Below are positions 33,981 through 43,407 of a stretch of 64,000 bases of DNA, in pieces. The position numbers were made by a program, and so were the translations under genes. This DNA is from Thermodesulfovibrio aggregans. GTDB lineage: Bacteria > Nitrospirota > Thermodesulfovibrionia > Thermodesulfovibrionales > Thermodesulfovibrionaceae. How positions within the stretch are numbered: the stretch's first letter is position 1; every line of letters begins with the position of its first letter. A model generated the notes under the pieces. It worked only from the letters and a program-made list of their open reading frames with translations. It ran no database searches and had not been told where the DNA came from. Location: positions 726,040-790,039 of the forward strand of contig NZ_BCNO01000001.1 in the NCBI RefSeq assembly GCF_001514535.1, written 5' to 3'.

Positions 33981-35104
33981 AAATAGCAATAGTTAGAAAA
34001 AAATATACATTTCATGGAGGAGCTGAAAGCTATATAAATAGCTTAATAAAATATTTAATTGAAAAAGGACACGAAATTTATATATACAGCATAAAATGGC
34101 AGGCACCCTCAGATACGGCTCTACCTGTAACTTTTAAAAAAATTCCTGCTATACCTTTAAACTCTTTTCTTAGAGATTTAAGCTTCGCAGTTTTTGGCTA
34201 CTTTATTTTAAAGAAAGATCGCAAAAATCTTGATATAATTCAGGCTCATGATAAAATATTAATTCAGGATATTTACAGAGCTGGTGACGGATGCCATATT
34301 CAGTGGCTTAAAGAAAGATGGAAAAGAGTTTCATTCATCAAAAAAATAACCATAGCGTTAAATCCATATCACTGGCTGATTCTTTTGATTGAAAGAACCA
34401 TATTTAAAGGGAAAAAATATAAAAAAATAATTGCTATATCTGAAATGGTTAAAAAAAATATAGTTGAAAACTACAGCGTTGACCCAGATGATATAATGGT
34501 AATCTATAATGCTATAGATTATGCAAAATTTGCAGAAATAAATAAACAACAATACAGAAGACAGATAAGAGAGAAATTTGGCATAAATGATAATGAATTT
34601 GTATTACTTTTTGTTGGCTCTGGATTTGAAAGAAAAGGAGTAAAATATCTCATAGAATCTGCTGAAAAGGTTAGATATCCATTAACAGTCTTAATTGTTG
34701 GTAAAGGGGATTCTGAAAAATATAAAAAATATATTAAGAACCAAAAGATAATTTTTACTGGTCCACAAAAAGAAGTAGAAAAAATTTATGCTGCTGCAGA
34801 CTTGTTTGTTTTTCCCACAATGTATGAACCTTTTGGTTTGGTGGTTCTTGAGGCAATGGCATCAGGGCTACCTGTAATTACAACAAAACTTAGCGGAGCA
34901 GCTGAATTAATAATTAATTATCAAAATGGTTTTGTTATAGATGCGCCAGAACAAATTGATAAAATTGCAGAATATATATCGCTATTAATTGAAGATAAAG
35001 AATTATATAAAAAGCTTTCAGAAGAGTCAAAAAATACAGCATCTTTATTCACAATGGAAAGACATTTTAAAGAATTAGAAAAACTTTACGAAGAAATAAT
35101 CTAA
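33977..35104 (+). CDS. Glycosyltransferase family 4 protein
   Basis: A GT-B enzyme of 375 residues. It begins KIAIVRKKYTFHGGAESYINSL and has the donor domain GSGFERKGVKYLIES, LIVGKGDSEKY, and FPTMYEPFGLVVLEAMASGLPVITTKLSGAAELI. The N-terminal and central parts (AGDGCHIQWLKERWKR) resemble WaaG-type glucosyltransferases of LPS core synthesis. It is the last gene of the cluster, overlapping the ligase gene by 4 nt, and is followed by 250 nt without a gene. Confidence 0.85.
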   Translation: MKIAIVRKKYTFHGGAESYINSLIKYLIEKGHEIYIYSIKWQAPSDTALPVTFKKIPAIPLNSFLRDLSFAVFGYFILKKDRKNLDIIQAHDKILIQDIYRAGDGCHIQWLKERWKRVSFIKKITIALNPYHWLILLIERTIFKGKKYKKIIAISEMVKKNIVENYSVDPDDIMVIYNAIDYAKFAEINKQQYRRQIREKFGINDNEFVLLFVGSGFERKGVKYLIESAEKVRYPLTVLIVGKGDSEKYKKYIKNQKIIFTGPQKEVEKIYAAADLFVFPTMYEPFGLVVLEAMASGLPVITTKLSGAAELIINYQNGFVIDAPEQIDKIAEYISLLIEDKELYKKLSEESKNTASLFTMERHFKELEKLYEEII

Positions 35105-35357
35105 AAAAACTCTAAAATTACAACAATAAAATAAAACTTAATCCTTTTATTTTTTCTATCTTTTCATTTATATTATAGCCTCTAAATAAATCACAGGCAA
35201 AGTATGGGATAAAGTTTTTATTAGTAAAGCAGTATGCTTGGTTAAATGTATATTATGGATTTGTAATAAACAGCAGACAATTTAAAGAAAAACGAGTTAT
35301 GAAGCATACAAGATTGAAAATGTGTGATTAAATTTTTAACTGTCAATGTCAGGTTAA
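35105..35357. other. Intergenic stretch, no gene seen
   Basis: Very AT-rich sequence between the last glycosyltransferase and the tRNA. No plausible coding frame, hairpin with T-run or clear promoter was found in it. Confidence 0.6.
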
Positions 35358-35445
35358 CGGAGGGGGAGGGATTCGAACCCCCGGTAGGGTGTAACCCTAC
35401 AGCGGTTTTCAAGACCGCCGCCTTAATCCACTCGGCCACCCCTCC
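35358..35445 (-). tRNA. tRNA-Ser (UGA anticodon)
   Basis: The minus strand reads GGAGGGGUGGCCGAGUGG at the 5' end. The 7-bp acceptor closes with a terminal G-U pair. The anticodon loop CUUGAAA (anticodon UGA) sits on a GCGGU/ACCGC stem. There is a long serine-type variable arm (GUAGGGU...ACCCUAC) and T-loop UUCGAAU on a GGGGG/CCCCC stem. The 3' CCA is not encoded (the sequence after the discriminator is TTAACC), so it must be added by CCA-adding enzyme. 88 nt. Confidence 0.96.
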
Positions 35446-35465
35446 AGATTTTTTATTATAACAAA

Positions 35466-36695
35466 TTACTCATATCTCAATGCATCAATGGGATTAAGCA
35501 TAGAGGCTTTATAGGCAGGATAAAATCCGAAGAAAATGCCTACAAAGGCTGAGAAAGAGAAGGCTATAAAAGCTGAAAAAGGAGAGATACTTACAGGCCA
35601 TTGCATTAAATTAGAAACAATTAAAGAGCCTGCAATTCCTAAAAGAAGTCCAAAAATTCCTCCTATCATTGTTAAAAAAACAGATTCAATGAGAAATTGC
35701 ATTCTTATATCCTTTGGCTTTGCTCCCACTGCCATTCTTATTCCAATTTCCCTTGTTCTTTCAGTAACAGAGACAAGCATTATGTTCATAATTCCTATTC
35801 CGCCAACAATTAATGATACAGAAGCAATTGCACCAAGAAGAATTGACATGGTTCTGGTTGATTCTTCAGCAGTTTTAAGCATTTGAGTTAGGTCCATTAC
35901 TGTGAAATCATCTTCCTGACCCTGTCCAATTCTATGCCTCTGTCTCAAAAGTGATTTAATCTCATCTGTTGCCAAAGGAATTGACTCCATAGACTGAGCC
36001 TTTGCATAGATTAATCTTACTCTGCCTGGCAAAATATTACCAAAAAGTGTTCTCTGAGCTGTGGTAATGGGGACATATATTATGTCGTCCTGGTCCTGTC
36101 CTGTGAGAGATTGTCCTTTTTTACCAAGAACTCCAACAACTTCAAAGGGTATTTTTTTTATTCTTATTAATTTGCCAATTGGTTCAAGATCTCCAAATAG
36201 TTTTTCACTGACAGTCTGCCCAATTACTGCTACTTTTGTTCCACTTCTTACATCCTGTTCTGTTATGAATCTTCCAGAGACGATTTCCCAGTCTCTAACA
36301 GTGGTCATTTCCGGGGTCGTTCCAAGCACAGCTGTTGACCAGTTCTGATTTCCGAATACGACCTGTGCTGTTCCAGATATTACTGGAGCTACTGCAGAGA
36401 CATTAGAACACTCTTTGGCAATAGCTTCAGCATCTGCCATTGTAAGGGTTTGCTGCGTTCCTGTACCCATCCTTATACCACCCTGCGTGGTTGCTCCTGG
36501 AAGAATAAGAATTAGATTGCTTCCTATACTTGATATCTGAGTAGAGATTTTTTCTCTTGCACCCTGACCAATTGCAATCATTGTTACAACAGCACCAACA
36601 CCTATTATTATTCCCAGTATGGCAAGAAAAGAACGCATGGCATTGTTGATAAGAGAACGTACTGCTATGTTAATTATAGAGGAAATGGCTATCAT
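35466..36695 (-). CDS. MacB-type ABC transporter permease
   Basis: A protein of 409 residues: TM1 (~20-42, [24 protein letters not shown]), a large periplasmic MacB-PCD domain (~50-270), and three C-terminal helices of the FtsX fold ending PIDALRYE. It lacks a fused ATPase; the partner is encoded immediately upstream with a 4-nt overlap. Together with the adaptor and TolC it would form a tripartite mechanotransmission pump for lipoproteins, macrolides or peptides. Confidence 0.88.
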   Translation of the reverse strand: MIAISSIINIAVRSLINNAMRSFLAILGIIIGVGAVVTMIAIGQGAREKISTQISSIGSNLILILPGATTQGGIRMGTGTQQTLTMADAEAIAKECSNVSAVAPVISGTAQVVFGNQNWSTAVLGTTPEMTTVRDWEIVSGRFITEQDVRSGTKVAVIGQTVSEKLFGDLEPIGKLIRIKKIPFEVVGVLGKKGQSLTGQDQDDIIYVPITTAQRTLFGNILPGRVRLIYAKAQSMESIPLATDEIKSLLRQRHRIGQGQEDDFTVMDLTQMLKTAEESTRTMSILLGAIASVSLIVGGIGIMNIMLVSVTERTREIGIRMAVGAKPKDIRMQFLIESVFLTMIGGIFGLLLGIAGSLIVSNLMQWPVSISPFSAFIAFSFSAFVGIFFGFYPAYKASMLNPIDALRYE

Positions 36696-37375
36696 GACTG
36701 AGTATCACTTATAATTTTACCATCAAGAAATCTTATCTGTCTTTTACCAAAAGCTGCAATATCTGGCTCATGAGTAACAATGATTGTTGTAAGTCCCTGC
36801 TCTTCATTGAGTCTCTTAAAGATTTCCATTATTTCTATGCTTGCCTTTGAGTCAAGATTCCCTGTTGGCTCATCTGCAAGTATTATTGAAGGATTATTTA
36901 CAAGTGCACGGGCAATGGCAACCCTTTGTTGTTGTCCTCCACTTAGTTGTCTTGGATAGTGATTTGCTCTTTCTTTAAGTCCAACTCGGGAAAGAGTCTC
37001 CAGGGCTTTTTCTTTTCTTTCTTTTGCAGGAACTCCTGCATAAATAAGAGGAAGTTCGACATTCTCAAGTGCTGTAGCTCTCGGAAGTAGATTAAACTGT
37101 TGAAAAACAAAGCCTATTTTTTTGTTTCTTATCTCAGCAAGCTCGTTTACATCCATCGTTGAGACATCTATTTCTTCAAGATAGTATTTGCCTGAGGTGG
37201 GAGTGTCAAGACAGCCGATTATATTCATAAAAGTTGATTTACCTGAGCCAGATGGGCCCATTATACAGACAAACTCTCCCTTTTCAATTGAAACAGAGAT
37301 ACCGTTTAAAACTATCAATTCCTGTTCTCCAATTCGGTAAACTTTTGTAACATTTTCAACTTTTATAACTGGCAT
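36692..37375 (-). CDS. MacB/LolD-type ABC transporter ATPase
   Basis: A protein of 227 residues with Walker [11 protein letters not shown]-loop QQFNLLPR, signature [33 protein letters not shown], and H-switch VTHEP. It belongs to the LolD/MacB (SalX) branch and is the ATPase for the adjacent FtsX-type permease. Two nucleotides separate it from the adaptor gene. Confidence 0.92.
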   Translation of the reverse strand: MPVIKVENVTKVYRIGEQELIVLNGISVSIEKGEFVCIMGPSGSGKSTFMNIIGCLDTPTSGKYYLEEIDVSTMDVNELAEIRNKKIGFVFQQFNLLPRATALENVELPLIYAGVPAKERKEKALETLSRVGLKERANHYPRQLSGGQQQRVAIARALVNNPSIILADEPTGNLDSKASIEIMEIFKRLNEEQGLTTIIVTHEPDIAAFGKRQIRFLDGKIISDTQS

Positions 37376-37377
37376 AA

Positions 37378-38547
37378 TTAAAATCTTGGCATACGAGGTG
37401 AAGGAGATGAATCCGATGCTTTTTTATTTGCTTTAATTTCAACAATGACACTATCACCTTCTCTTATATCTCCTTCAACTACTTCACTCCACTCACCATC
37501 GCTTATTCCTGTTTTTATTTTCACTCTTACAGGTTTTCCCTCTCTTAAAACCCATACTCCCTGTTCTTTTAAAGGTGTTGTGTTTGGCATTCTGAATCTC
37601 AAAGCAGCATTCGGAATCTTGAGAACATTTTTCCTTTCCTCAGTAACAAATGTAACATTGGCAGTCATACCTGGTTTAAGAAGCAGGTGAGAGTTATCCA
37701 CTGCTATTACAACATCATAGGTTACAACATTCTGAGTAACTGTAGGAGAAAGTCTTATCTGAGATACAACTCCTTTGAACTTTCTATCAGGATAGGCATC
37801 CACTGTAAAAGTTGCCTCCATTCCATTTTTGATTTTTGATATATCCGCTTCATCCACATTTGTGTCAACCTGCATCTTTGTAAGGTCAGGAGCTATTGTG
37901 AAAAGTGTTGGAGTTTGAAAACTTGCTGCAACTGTCTGTCCTACCTCAACATTTTTTGCAATAACAACGCCATTAACAGGTGAAACTATTCTCGTATATC
38001 CAAGATTTGTTTTTGCCTGCCTGAGCCCTGCTTCAGCTTTTTTAACCTGTGCAAGAGCAATCTCATACTGAGCTCTGGCAGTATTATACGCTGTCTCAGC
38101 ATCATCAAGCTCGCTGCGAGCTATAAGATCACGCTTGAATAGTTCTTGTTTTCTTTTAAAAGTTCTTTCCGCATCCTTCAATGTAACATCAGCCTTGAAA
38201 AGATTTGATTTTGCATTGTAAAGGTCTGCCTCAGCCTGTTTTAGATCATTTTCAAAGGGAGTAGGATCAATCTGAGCAATAAGTTGCCCCTTTTTAACTA
38301 TAGAGTTGTAATCAGCATACAGGGCTACAATTGTTCCAGAAACTCTTGTTCCAACAAGAATCGTTGTTACAGGATTTACATTTCCTGTAGCAGTTACTGT
38401 CTGGACAATATCTCCTCTCTGAACTTTGACAGTTTTGAACTCTGTTTTCTTTGAGCCTGACAGAAGAATGACAAAAACAACTGCCAAAATAATTAAAAAT
38501 CCCGCTGAAATCAATGCTATTTTTTTTCTTTTTTTCATTCTACCCAT
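37378..38547 (-). CDS. MacA-type periplasmic adaptor
   Basis: A protein of 389 residues. It has an N-terminal membrane anchor ([20 protein letters not shown]), first barrel-sandwich half ([29 protein letters not shown]), a coiled-coil hairpin (~95-190), second lipoyl half ([22 protein letters not shown]) and beta-barrel/membrane-proximal domains. It links the MacB-type pump to TolC. The start overlaps the tolC-like gene by 13 nt. Confidence 0.88.
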   Translation of the reverse strand: MGRMKKRKKIALISAGFLIILAVVFVILLSGSKKTEFKTVKVQRGDIVQTVTATGNVNPVTTILVGTRVSGTIVALYADYNSIVKKGQLIAQIDPTPFENDLKQAEADLYNAKSNLFKADVTLKDAERTFKRKQELFKRDLIARSELDDAETAYNTARAQYEIALAQVKKAEAGLRQAKTNLGYTRIVSPVNGVVIAKNVEVGQTVAASFQTPTLFTIAPDLTKMQVDTNVDEADISKIKNGMEATFTVDAYPDRKFKGVVSQIRLSPTVTQNVVTYDVVIAVDNSHLLLKPGMTANVTFVTEERKNVLKIPNAALRFRMPNTTPLKEQGVWVLREGKPVRVKIKTGISDGEWSEVVEGDIREGDSVIVEIKANKKASDSSPSPRMPRF

Positions 38548-39794
38548 CCCACTGTTTTTTGTATTTGTGCATAGGTTACATTATAGTCATAAATTGCCTG
38601 CCAGTACTGTGTGTTTGTCTGTTCAAAAAGAACTATGGCATCTACGACTTCTATAGAACTTCCAATGCCAACCTCATATCTTCCCATTGCAAGGTCAAGA
38701 TTTTCCTTTGCCTGTTTTAACGCAATTTTGAGTGTTTCTATTTTCTGGGATGCTTCTTTTAATTGAACAAAAAGATTTTTTATCTGGGATGTTATCTGTT
38801 GTCTCAAAGAGTCTTCCTTGGAGGAATAATAAACTATATCTGACTCAGCCTGTTTAAGCCTGTATGTGGTTGACCATCCACTGAACAGCGGAAGGCTCAT
38901 CTGAAAGAAAACTGTCCATCTCTTATCCAGAGGAAAGTCTTCATTGAGATATCCGTAGCTTGCTGAACCAGTAAATGTGGGGAAGTATTCTTTTTTTACC
39001 AATTCTTTTGTGGAAATTGAAGCCTGTTTATTGAATTTTATTGCCTGAAGTTGAGGATTTCTCTCAATTGCAATCTGGATAGCTTCATTTTCATTAAGCT
39101 TTCTGACAGCATAGTCTTCATCTTTAATATCAAAATCTGGCATATCTACTGCTCCCATTGCTACTTTAAGATTTAAAAGTGCTTGAGAAAGCTGTTTTTC
39201 AGCTGTAATTAAGTTGAGCTTTGCATTGCTCAGCTCAACCTCTGCTTTTGTTACCTCAATTTTTGGCTTAAGTCCAACCTCGTAAAATCCCTTTGCAAGG
39301 TCAAGATGTCTTTGAGCCTGCTTAAGCACTTCTTGAGCTGTTTCTTTCTGCTTTTTTGCCTTAAGCATACTGTAATAACTCTCTTTAACACTATAAATTG
39401 TTTGTAAAACAGTGTCTCTGTCCTGCCACTCTGTTGCTTTGTAAAACTGCTGTTGAATTTCTACCTGTTTAGAAGTTTTTCCAAAATCAAAGAGAGTTTG
39501 ACTTAGGCTCATCTGAGCTGAATACTGTTTTGAGTATTCTTCGCCTATTTTATTTTCCAGATAACTCCTTTGATATCCCAAAGATAAGTCTATTTGAGGG
39601 AAATAGCCTGAACGAGCCTCTCCAATTTTAAAAAAGCTTTTGTTAACAGTAGCCTTAGATGCAAGAATCTCAGGATTTTTCTTTAATGCTATATTAATAC
39701 AGTCCTGAAGACTGTAAACAGGCTCAAGGCTGAAGGCTGAAGACTGAAGACTGAAGAAGAGGAATAAAGAAATTAAAAGGACTCTCAGTATCAT
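38535..39794 (-). CDS. TolC-family outer-membrane efflux protein (second channel)
   Basis: A protein of 419 residues with signal peptide and two OEP repeats (NPEILASKATVNKSF... and NPQLQAIKFNKQASI...), long alpha-barrel coiled coils and no lipobox. The codons for the end of the signal peptide (around residues 14-25, LQSSAFSLEP) consist of five 7-bp repeats, so length changes by slippage would shift the frame. It overlaps both neighbours, placing it in the six-gene efflux operon. Confidence 0.88.
   Translation of the reverse strand: MILRVLLISLFLFFSLQSSAFSLEPVYSLQDCINIALKKNPEILASKATVNKSFFKIGEARSGYFPQIDLSLGYQRSYLENKIGEEYSKQYSAQMSLSQTLFDFGKTSKQVEIQQQFYKATEWQDRDTVLQTIYSVKESYYSMLKAKKQKETAQEVLKQAQRHLDLAKGFYEVGLKPKIEVTKAEVELSNAKLNLITAEKQLSQALLNLKVAMGAVDMPDFDIKDEDYAVRKLNENEAIQIAIERNPQLQAIKFNKQASISTKELVKKEYFPTFTGSASYGYLNEDFPLDKRWTVFFQMSLPLFSGWSTTYRLKQAESDIVYYSSKEDSLRQQITSQIKNLFVQLKEASQKIETLKIALKQAKENLDLAMGRYEVGIGSSIEVVDAIVLFEQTNTQYWQAIYDYNVTYAQIQKTVGWVE
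39721..39755 (-). repeat. Five 7-bp tandem repeats in a signal-peptide region
   Basis: On the plus strand the units are GGCTCAA, GGCTGAA, GGCTGAA, GACTGAA and GACTGAA. Seven is not a multiple of three, so gain or loss of a unit would frameshift the TolC-like gene. The core YTGAA resembles the heptamers in malQ and after leuB. Confidence 0.85.
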
Positions 39795-40885
39795 TGCTTT
39801 CCCATAACATCTTTCAATTTTGCACCCGTATTAACTGTAACATCTACATAGGGAATCACTGACATTCCTGGCCAGAGAGGATAATCTGGATCAAAGGGTG
39901 TGTCAATTATTATTCTAACTGGAATTCTCTGAACAACTTTAACAAAGTTTCCAGTGGCATTTTCAGGTGGGAAAAGGCTGAAGACAGCACCTGTTCCAGG
40001 CTGAAAGCTTGCAACATGACCTTTGAAAACCTTGCCAGGATAGGCATCAACTTTGATTTTTACAGGCTGACCAACTCTCATTTTTTCTATCTGTGTTTCT
40101 TTAAAATTAGCACCCACCCAGATGTCCTGTTCATCAACAATTGCCATTAGAAGTTGTCCTGGCTTAACATATTGCCCTACTTCTACTGATTTTTTTGCCA
40201 CTCTTCCATCTCTTGGAGAGACAATCAAAGTTCTTTTTAAGTTTATCTCAGCAATCTTCAATTCTTCCTGAGCTTTTCCTATCTGATACTGCTGAGTTTT
40301 TAATTTTACTGTAAGAGTATTTATTGATGATTTAATCTCCTTTATCTGACTTTCTACAGCTTTTTCCTGGGCTATTGCTACTTTCAGGGCTGCTTCCTGA
40401 GAGTCAAACCTGCTTTTTGAGACAAGGTCTTCCTCATAAAGTCCTTTAATTCTCTGAAATTCCTTTTCAGCAAGCACTCTCTGGGCATGGGCTGCCTGAA
40501 GATTGGCTTCCATTGTTTTGAGTTTTGCCATTGCTTCATTCAATTGAGAGCTTATTTCCTTTAACTGATTGGACAGTGTATTTACATTTTCTCTTTTTGC
40601 TCTCACATCTGCTAAATAGTCATCTGGCTCTATTTCCACAAGAGGTTCACCTTTTTTTACTCTTTGGTTATAGTCAACATAAACCTTGACAACTTTTCCA
40701 GAGACCTGGGGAGATATAGGAACTATTGTTCCTTCAATGTAGGCATCATCAGTTCTTTCATAAACAATGTAGTAATAAATTTCTTTGCCCATGAAGATTA
40801 AAGCTACTAAAGCAATAACAATTAACAGAATGATTTTAATCTTTTTTGAATTTTTAAATTTCTCACCAATTCCTTTGAGAGTCAT
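39791..40885 (-). CDS. HlyD/EmrA-type membrane fusion protein
   Basis: A protein of 364 residues. It has a cytoplasmic start, one TM (~19-40), lipoyl half IVPISPQVSGKVVKVYVDYNQRVKKGEPLVEIEPDDY, an extended coiled coil (~80-200), the second half SPRDGRVAKKSVEVGQYVKPGQLLM, and the EmrA/AaeA-type barrel (VGANFKETQIEKMRVGQPV). Such adaptors normally work with an EmrB-type MFS pump, which is absent here. It lies between two tolC-like genes. Confidence 0.85.
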   Translation of the reverse strand: MTLKGIGEKFKNSKKIKIILLIVIALVALIFMGKEIYYYIVYERTDDAYIEGTIVPISPQVSGKVVKVYVDYNQRVKKGEPLVEIEPDDYLADVRAKRENVNTLSNQLKEISSQLNEAMAKLKTMEANLQAAHAQRVLAEKEFQRIKGLYEEDLVSKSRFDSQEAALKVAIAQEKAVESQIKEIKSSINTLTVKLKTQQYQIGKAQEELKIAEINLKRTLIVSPRDGRVAKKSVEVGQYVKPGQLLMAIVDEQDIWVGANFKETQIEKMRVGQPVKIKVDAYPGKVFKGHVASFQPGTGAVFSLFPPENATGNFVKVVQRIPVRIIIDTPFDPDYPLWPGMSVIPYVDVTVNTGAKLKDVMGKQ

Positions 40886-42198
40886 TTATCAGTCTCCTGA
40901 GCAACAATTTCATTGTCTCTAAATGCTTTAAGCAGTGTTCCTGTTGACTGTCTAAGCCTTAGTATTGCAAGCTGATAGTTGTATTGAGCTTCCATAAGCT
41001 TTCTTTCAGCAGTAACAAGAAATGTATTTGCATCGGTTACATCAAGACTTGAGGCAAGACCAAACTGATATTGTTTGAATACAGAGTTGAAGTTATCTCT
41101 TGCAAAGGCTACTTCATCCTCAAGTGATTTAATTGTGTCTCTGAAAGTTATGTAGTTATGATAGGCAGACTCTACATCAATAAAAACTTCTTTGACTGTA
41201 TCCTCATACTGCAGTTCTGCCTGTCTTAGCTTAGCTTTAGCTTCGCTAACTTCTGCTCTTCTAAGACCGCCTTCAAAAATCGGGAAATTAATTGAAGCAA
41301 TTGCATATTTTGACTCTTTGTTTGTCATCTGATTGGAAGGGCTCTGGTCAAGTTTTTGATATGTAGCAGAAAGACTCAGATATGGGAAAAAAGAACCAAT
41401 AGCATAGTCAACATTTTTTTTGGCAATATCTTTCGAAATTGAAGCAGCCCTTATCTCAGGTCTTAATTCCTTTGCAAGAGCTTTAACATGGTCAACAGTA
41501 AGGTTTAAATAGGGATCGCGGAGCTTGTTTTCTATTATTTCAAAGTCTCCTTCTATTCCGGCATCCCTTGCCAGAACAGCTTTTGCAACCTTTAAATTGT
41601 TTTTAGCTGCTATTAGCTCAGCTTCTGCCCCACTAAGTTCAGCTTCAGCTCTTAAGAGGTCAGTTTTCGTAACCTCTCCAACTTTAAGCCTTATCTTTGC
41701 TGCATCTCTGTGCTTTTTTAATCTTTCCACATTACTTTCAGCAATCTCTACTGCTCTTTTTGCTATTAGATAACCATAAAGGTCCTGAGCAACCCTGAGG
41801 AGATACTGCTCTTTAAAGGAAGTTACATCAAACTCTGTTTTTGTAAGATTCTGCCCTGATATTGCATAATTTATGAATTCCTTTCCGCCAAGAGAGAGTT
41901 TTTCCTCAAGTGTTACTCCCCAAAGCATGCTTTTGTCAGGCTGAATTATTTGATTGTTGACAATTTTTTCATTGTAGTAGTCAGTGTATTTACCAAAAGC
42001 TGTCAAAGTAGGAAGAAGTCCTGCCAGTGCTTTATATTTTCCTTCTTTTGATATTGTTATATTTTCCTCGGCAATTCTGATTTTTTCAGCTTTTTTTAGG
42101 GCAAGAGAGAAAACATCTGAGATTGTTAAGTTTTGCTGTGCAAAACTCTGCTGAGCAACAAAGAAAAATATTAAAAAAATCAGTATTTTAATTTTCAT
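40882..42198 (-). CDS. TolC-family outer-membrane efflux protein (first channel)
   Basis: A protein of 438 residues with signal peptide ending QQSFAQQ and two OEP domains. The conserved element FPIFEGGLRRAEVSEAKAKLRQAEL is typical of TolC hairpins, and the C-terminus is DNEIVAQETDK. It overlaps the TetR gene and the EmrA-like gene by 4 nt each, so it is co-transcribed as the first structural gene of the locus. Confidence 0.88.
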   Translation of the reverse strand: MKIKILIFLIFFFVAQQSFAQQNLTISDVFSLALKKAEKIRIAEENITISKEGKYKALAGLLPTLTAFGKYTDYYNEKIVNNQIIQPDKSMLWGVTLEEKLSLGGKEFINYAISGQNLTKTEFDVTSFKEQYLLRVAQDLYGYLIAKRAVEIAESNVERLKKHRDAAKIRLKVGEVTKTDLLRAEAELSGAEAELIAAKNNLKVAKAVLARDAGIEGDFEIIENKLRDPYLNLTVDHVKALAKELRPEIRAASISKDIAKKNVDYAIGSFFPYLSLSATYQKLDQSPSNQMTNKESKYAIASINFPIFEGGLRRAEVSEAKAKLRQAELQYEDTVKEVFIDVESAYHNYITFRDTIKSLEDEVAFARDNFNSVFKQYQFGLASSLDVTDANTFLVTAERKLMEAQYNYQLAILRLRQSTGTLLKAFRDNEIVAQETDK

Positions 42199-42773
42199 TG
42201 AATCCTCCTGGTTCCTTCATAAAATATATCAATGTAGGTAGATAAGGCTTTCTTTAAATTTATTTTTTTCTTGAGAAGTTCTTTTTTAATAAAAAGGTTA
42301 AAAAGCATTCCAAAGTATGCCAGAGATGCATAGGTAGTATCCAAATCATATTTAAGTATCCCTTTATTTTTAAGCTCATCAAGATAGGAAGCAAAAACAA
42401 GATATACTTCATGAATCATTTTGCTGTGGATTGCTCTAATCTCGGCTGGATATTGAAAAATCTCTGTGTGCATTATACATATTAAGTCTTTCTTTTTTTT
42501 CAGTAAATCAAAATAATATTTAGCAATGGTTTTCAAAGATTCTTTATAATCCATCTCTTTTAATTTGGGGAAAAGGTCTTTAAGTGTAGGCAGAAATGAC
42601 TGATTTTTGAGAACATCAATAAAAAGGGATTCTTTTGATTTAAAATACCTGAAAAGAGTCACCTCGGCAACATTTGCTTCCTTTGCTATTTCTTTAGTAG
42701 TTGTGCCAAGATAACCTTTTTGAGAAAAAAGCTTAAGTGCAGCCTGAAGAATTTTTATTTTTGTATCTTTCAT
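42195..42773 (-). CDS. TetR/AcrR-family repressor of the efflux operon
   Basis: A protein of 192 residues. The N-terminal TetR helix-turn-helix is FSQKGYLGTTTKEIAKEANVAEVTLFRYFKSKESLFIDVL, followed by a helical ligand-binding domain. A longer form from ATG 42791 is possible, but that codon lies inside the predicted -10 box, so ATG 42773 (MKDTKIKILQ) is chosen. A perfect palindrome lies just upstream. It is the first gene of the operon and probably represses itself and the efflux genes until a toxic ligand binds. Confidence 0.82.
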   Translation of the reverse strand: MKDTKIKILQAALKLFSQKGYLGTTTKEIAKEANVAEVTLFRYFKSKESLFIDVLKNQSFLPTLKDLFPKLKEMDYKESLKTIAKYYFDLLKKKKDLICIMHTEIFQYPAEIRAIHSKMIHEVYLVFASYLDELKNKGILKYDLDTTYASLAYFGMLFNLFIKKELLKKKINLKKALSTYIDIFYEGTRRIQ

Positions 42774-42775
42774 GG

Positions 42776-42816
42776 TAGTAATTACTAACATACACCAAGA
42801 AAAAATGCGATGTCAA
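42776..42816 (-). promoter_or_regulatory. tetR promoter with overlapping operator palindrome
   Basis: On the minus strand: TTGACA (42816-42811), 18 nt, TATGTT (42792-42787), then the perfect 12-bp palindrome TAGTAATTACTA (42776-42787) over the expected transcription start and only 2 nt before the ATG. This is the usual geometry of a TetR autoregulation site. The leader is ~7 nt and without a ribosome-binding site. Confidence 0.6.
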
Positions 42817-42828
42817 GAAAGATTTAAA

Positions 42829-42865
42829 ATAGTAGTTGATTACTATAAGATTTATGCAGTAAAAT
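42829..42865 (+). promoter_or_regulatory. leu promoter with second TAGTA/TACTA inverted repeat
   Basis: ATAGTA-N6-TACTAT (42829-42846) overlaps a possible -35 TTGATT (42836-42841); TAAAAT (42860-42865) follows after 18 nt and could drive leuD. The half-sites match those of the palindrome beside tetR, but the spacing differs (6 instead of 2). Confidence 0.4.
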
Positions 42866-42900
42866 TATAAATTAATTTTTTGAATAAGAGGGAGATTCTA

Positions 42901-43407
42901 ATGAAAATAAGAGGAAAAATATGGAAATTTGGTGACAACATTGACACAGATGCCATCATCCCTGCCAGATATCTTAATACTTCAGATCCTAAAGAACTTG
43001 CCAAGCATGTTATGGAAGATGCTGATAAAGATTTTCCATCAAAGGTTAAAGAGGGAGATATCATAGTTGCAGGAAAAAATTTCGGATGTGGCTCATCCCG
43101 TGAACATGCACCAATTGCAATTAAAGCAGCGGGAGTTCAGGCAGTTATTGCAAAAAGTTTTGCAAGAATATTTTTCAGAAATGCTTTCAATATTGGACTT
43201 CCAATTTTTGAAGTTCCCGAATTAGTAGATGAAGCAAGTGAGGGAGATGAAATAGAGATTGATATGGATAGCGGTGAGATTGTGAACTTAACAAAGGGGA
43301 AAAATTATAAAACCAAGCCAATTCCTGATTTTATGCAAGAATTAATTAAAGCTGGTGGTCTTGTTGAATGGACAAAAAAGAGATTAACTATGGAGGGTAT
43401 AAAATGA
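42901..43407 (+). CDS. leuD: 3-isopropylmalate dehydratase small subunit
   Basis: A protein of 168 residues of the compact LeuD type. It has [15 protein letters not shown], the active-site stretch [16 protein letters not shown], and [19 protein letters not shown]. It isomerises isopropylmalate with LeuC, which is not in this window. ATG 42901 is chosen because AGGGAG lies 6 nt upstream; an in-frame TTG 21 nt earlier has no ribosome-binding site. The stop overlaps leuB by 4 nt. Confidence 0.9.
   Translation: MKIRGKIWKFGDNIDTDAIIPARYLNTSDPKELAKHVMEDADKDFPSKVKEGDIIVAGKNFGCGSSREHAPIAIKAAGVQAVIAKSFARIFFRNAFNIGLPIFEVPELVDEASEGDEIEIDMDSGEIVNLTKGKNYKTKPIPDFMQELIKAGGLVEWTKKRLTMEGIK

Noticed and set aside
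35242-35439. A 65-residue frame beginning MAEWIKAAVLKTAVGL over the tRNA
   Set aside because: It is the well-known translation shadow of a tRNA-Ser gene.
42774-42791. Longer TetR reading frame starting at ATG 42791
   Set aside because: That ATG is within the predicted -10 box TATGTT and therefore upstream of the transcription start.
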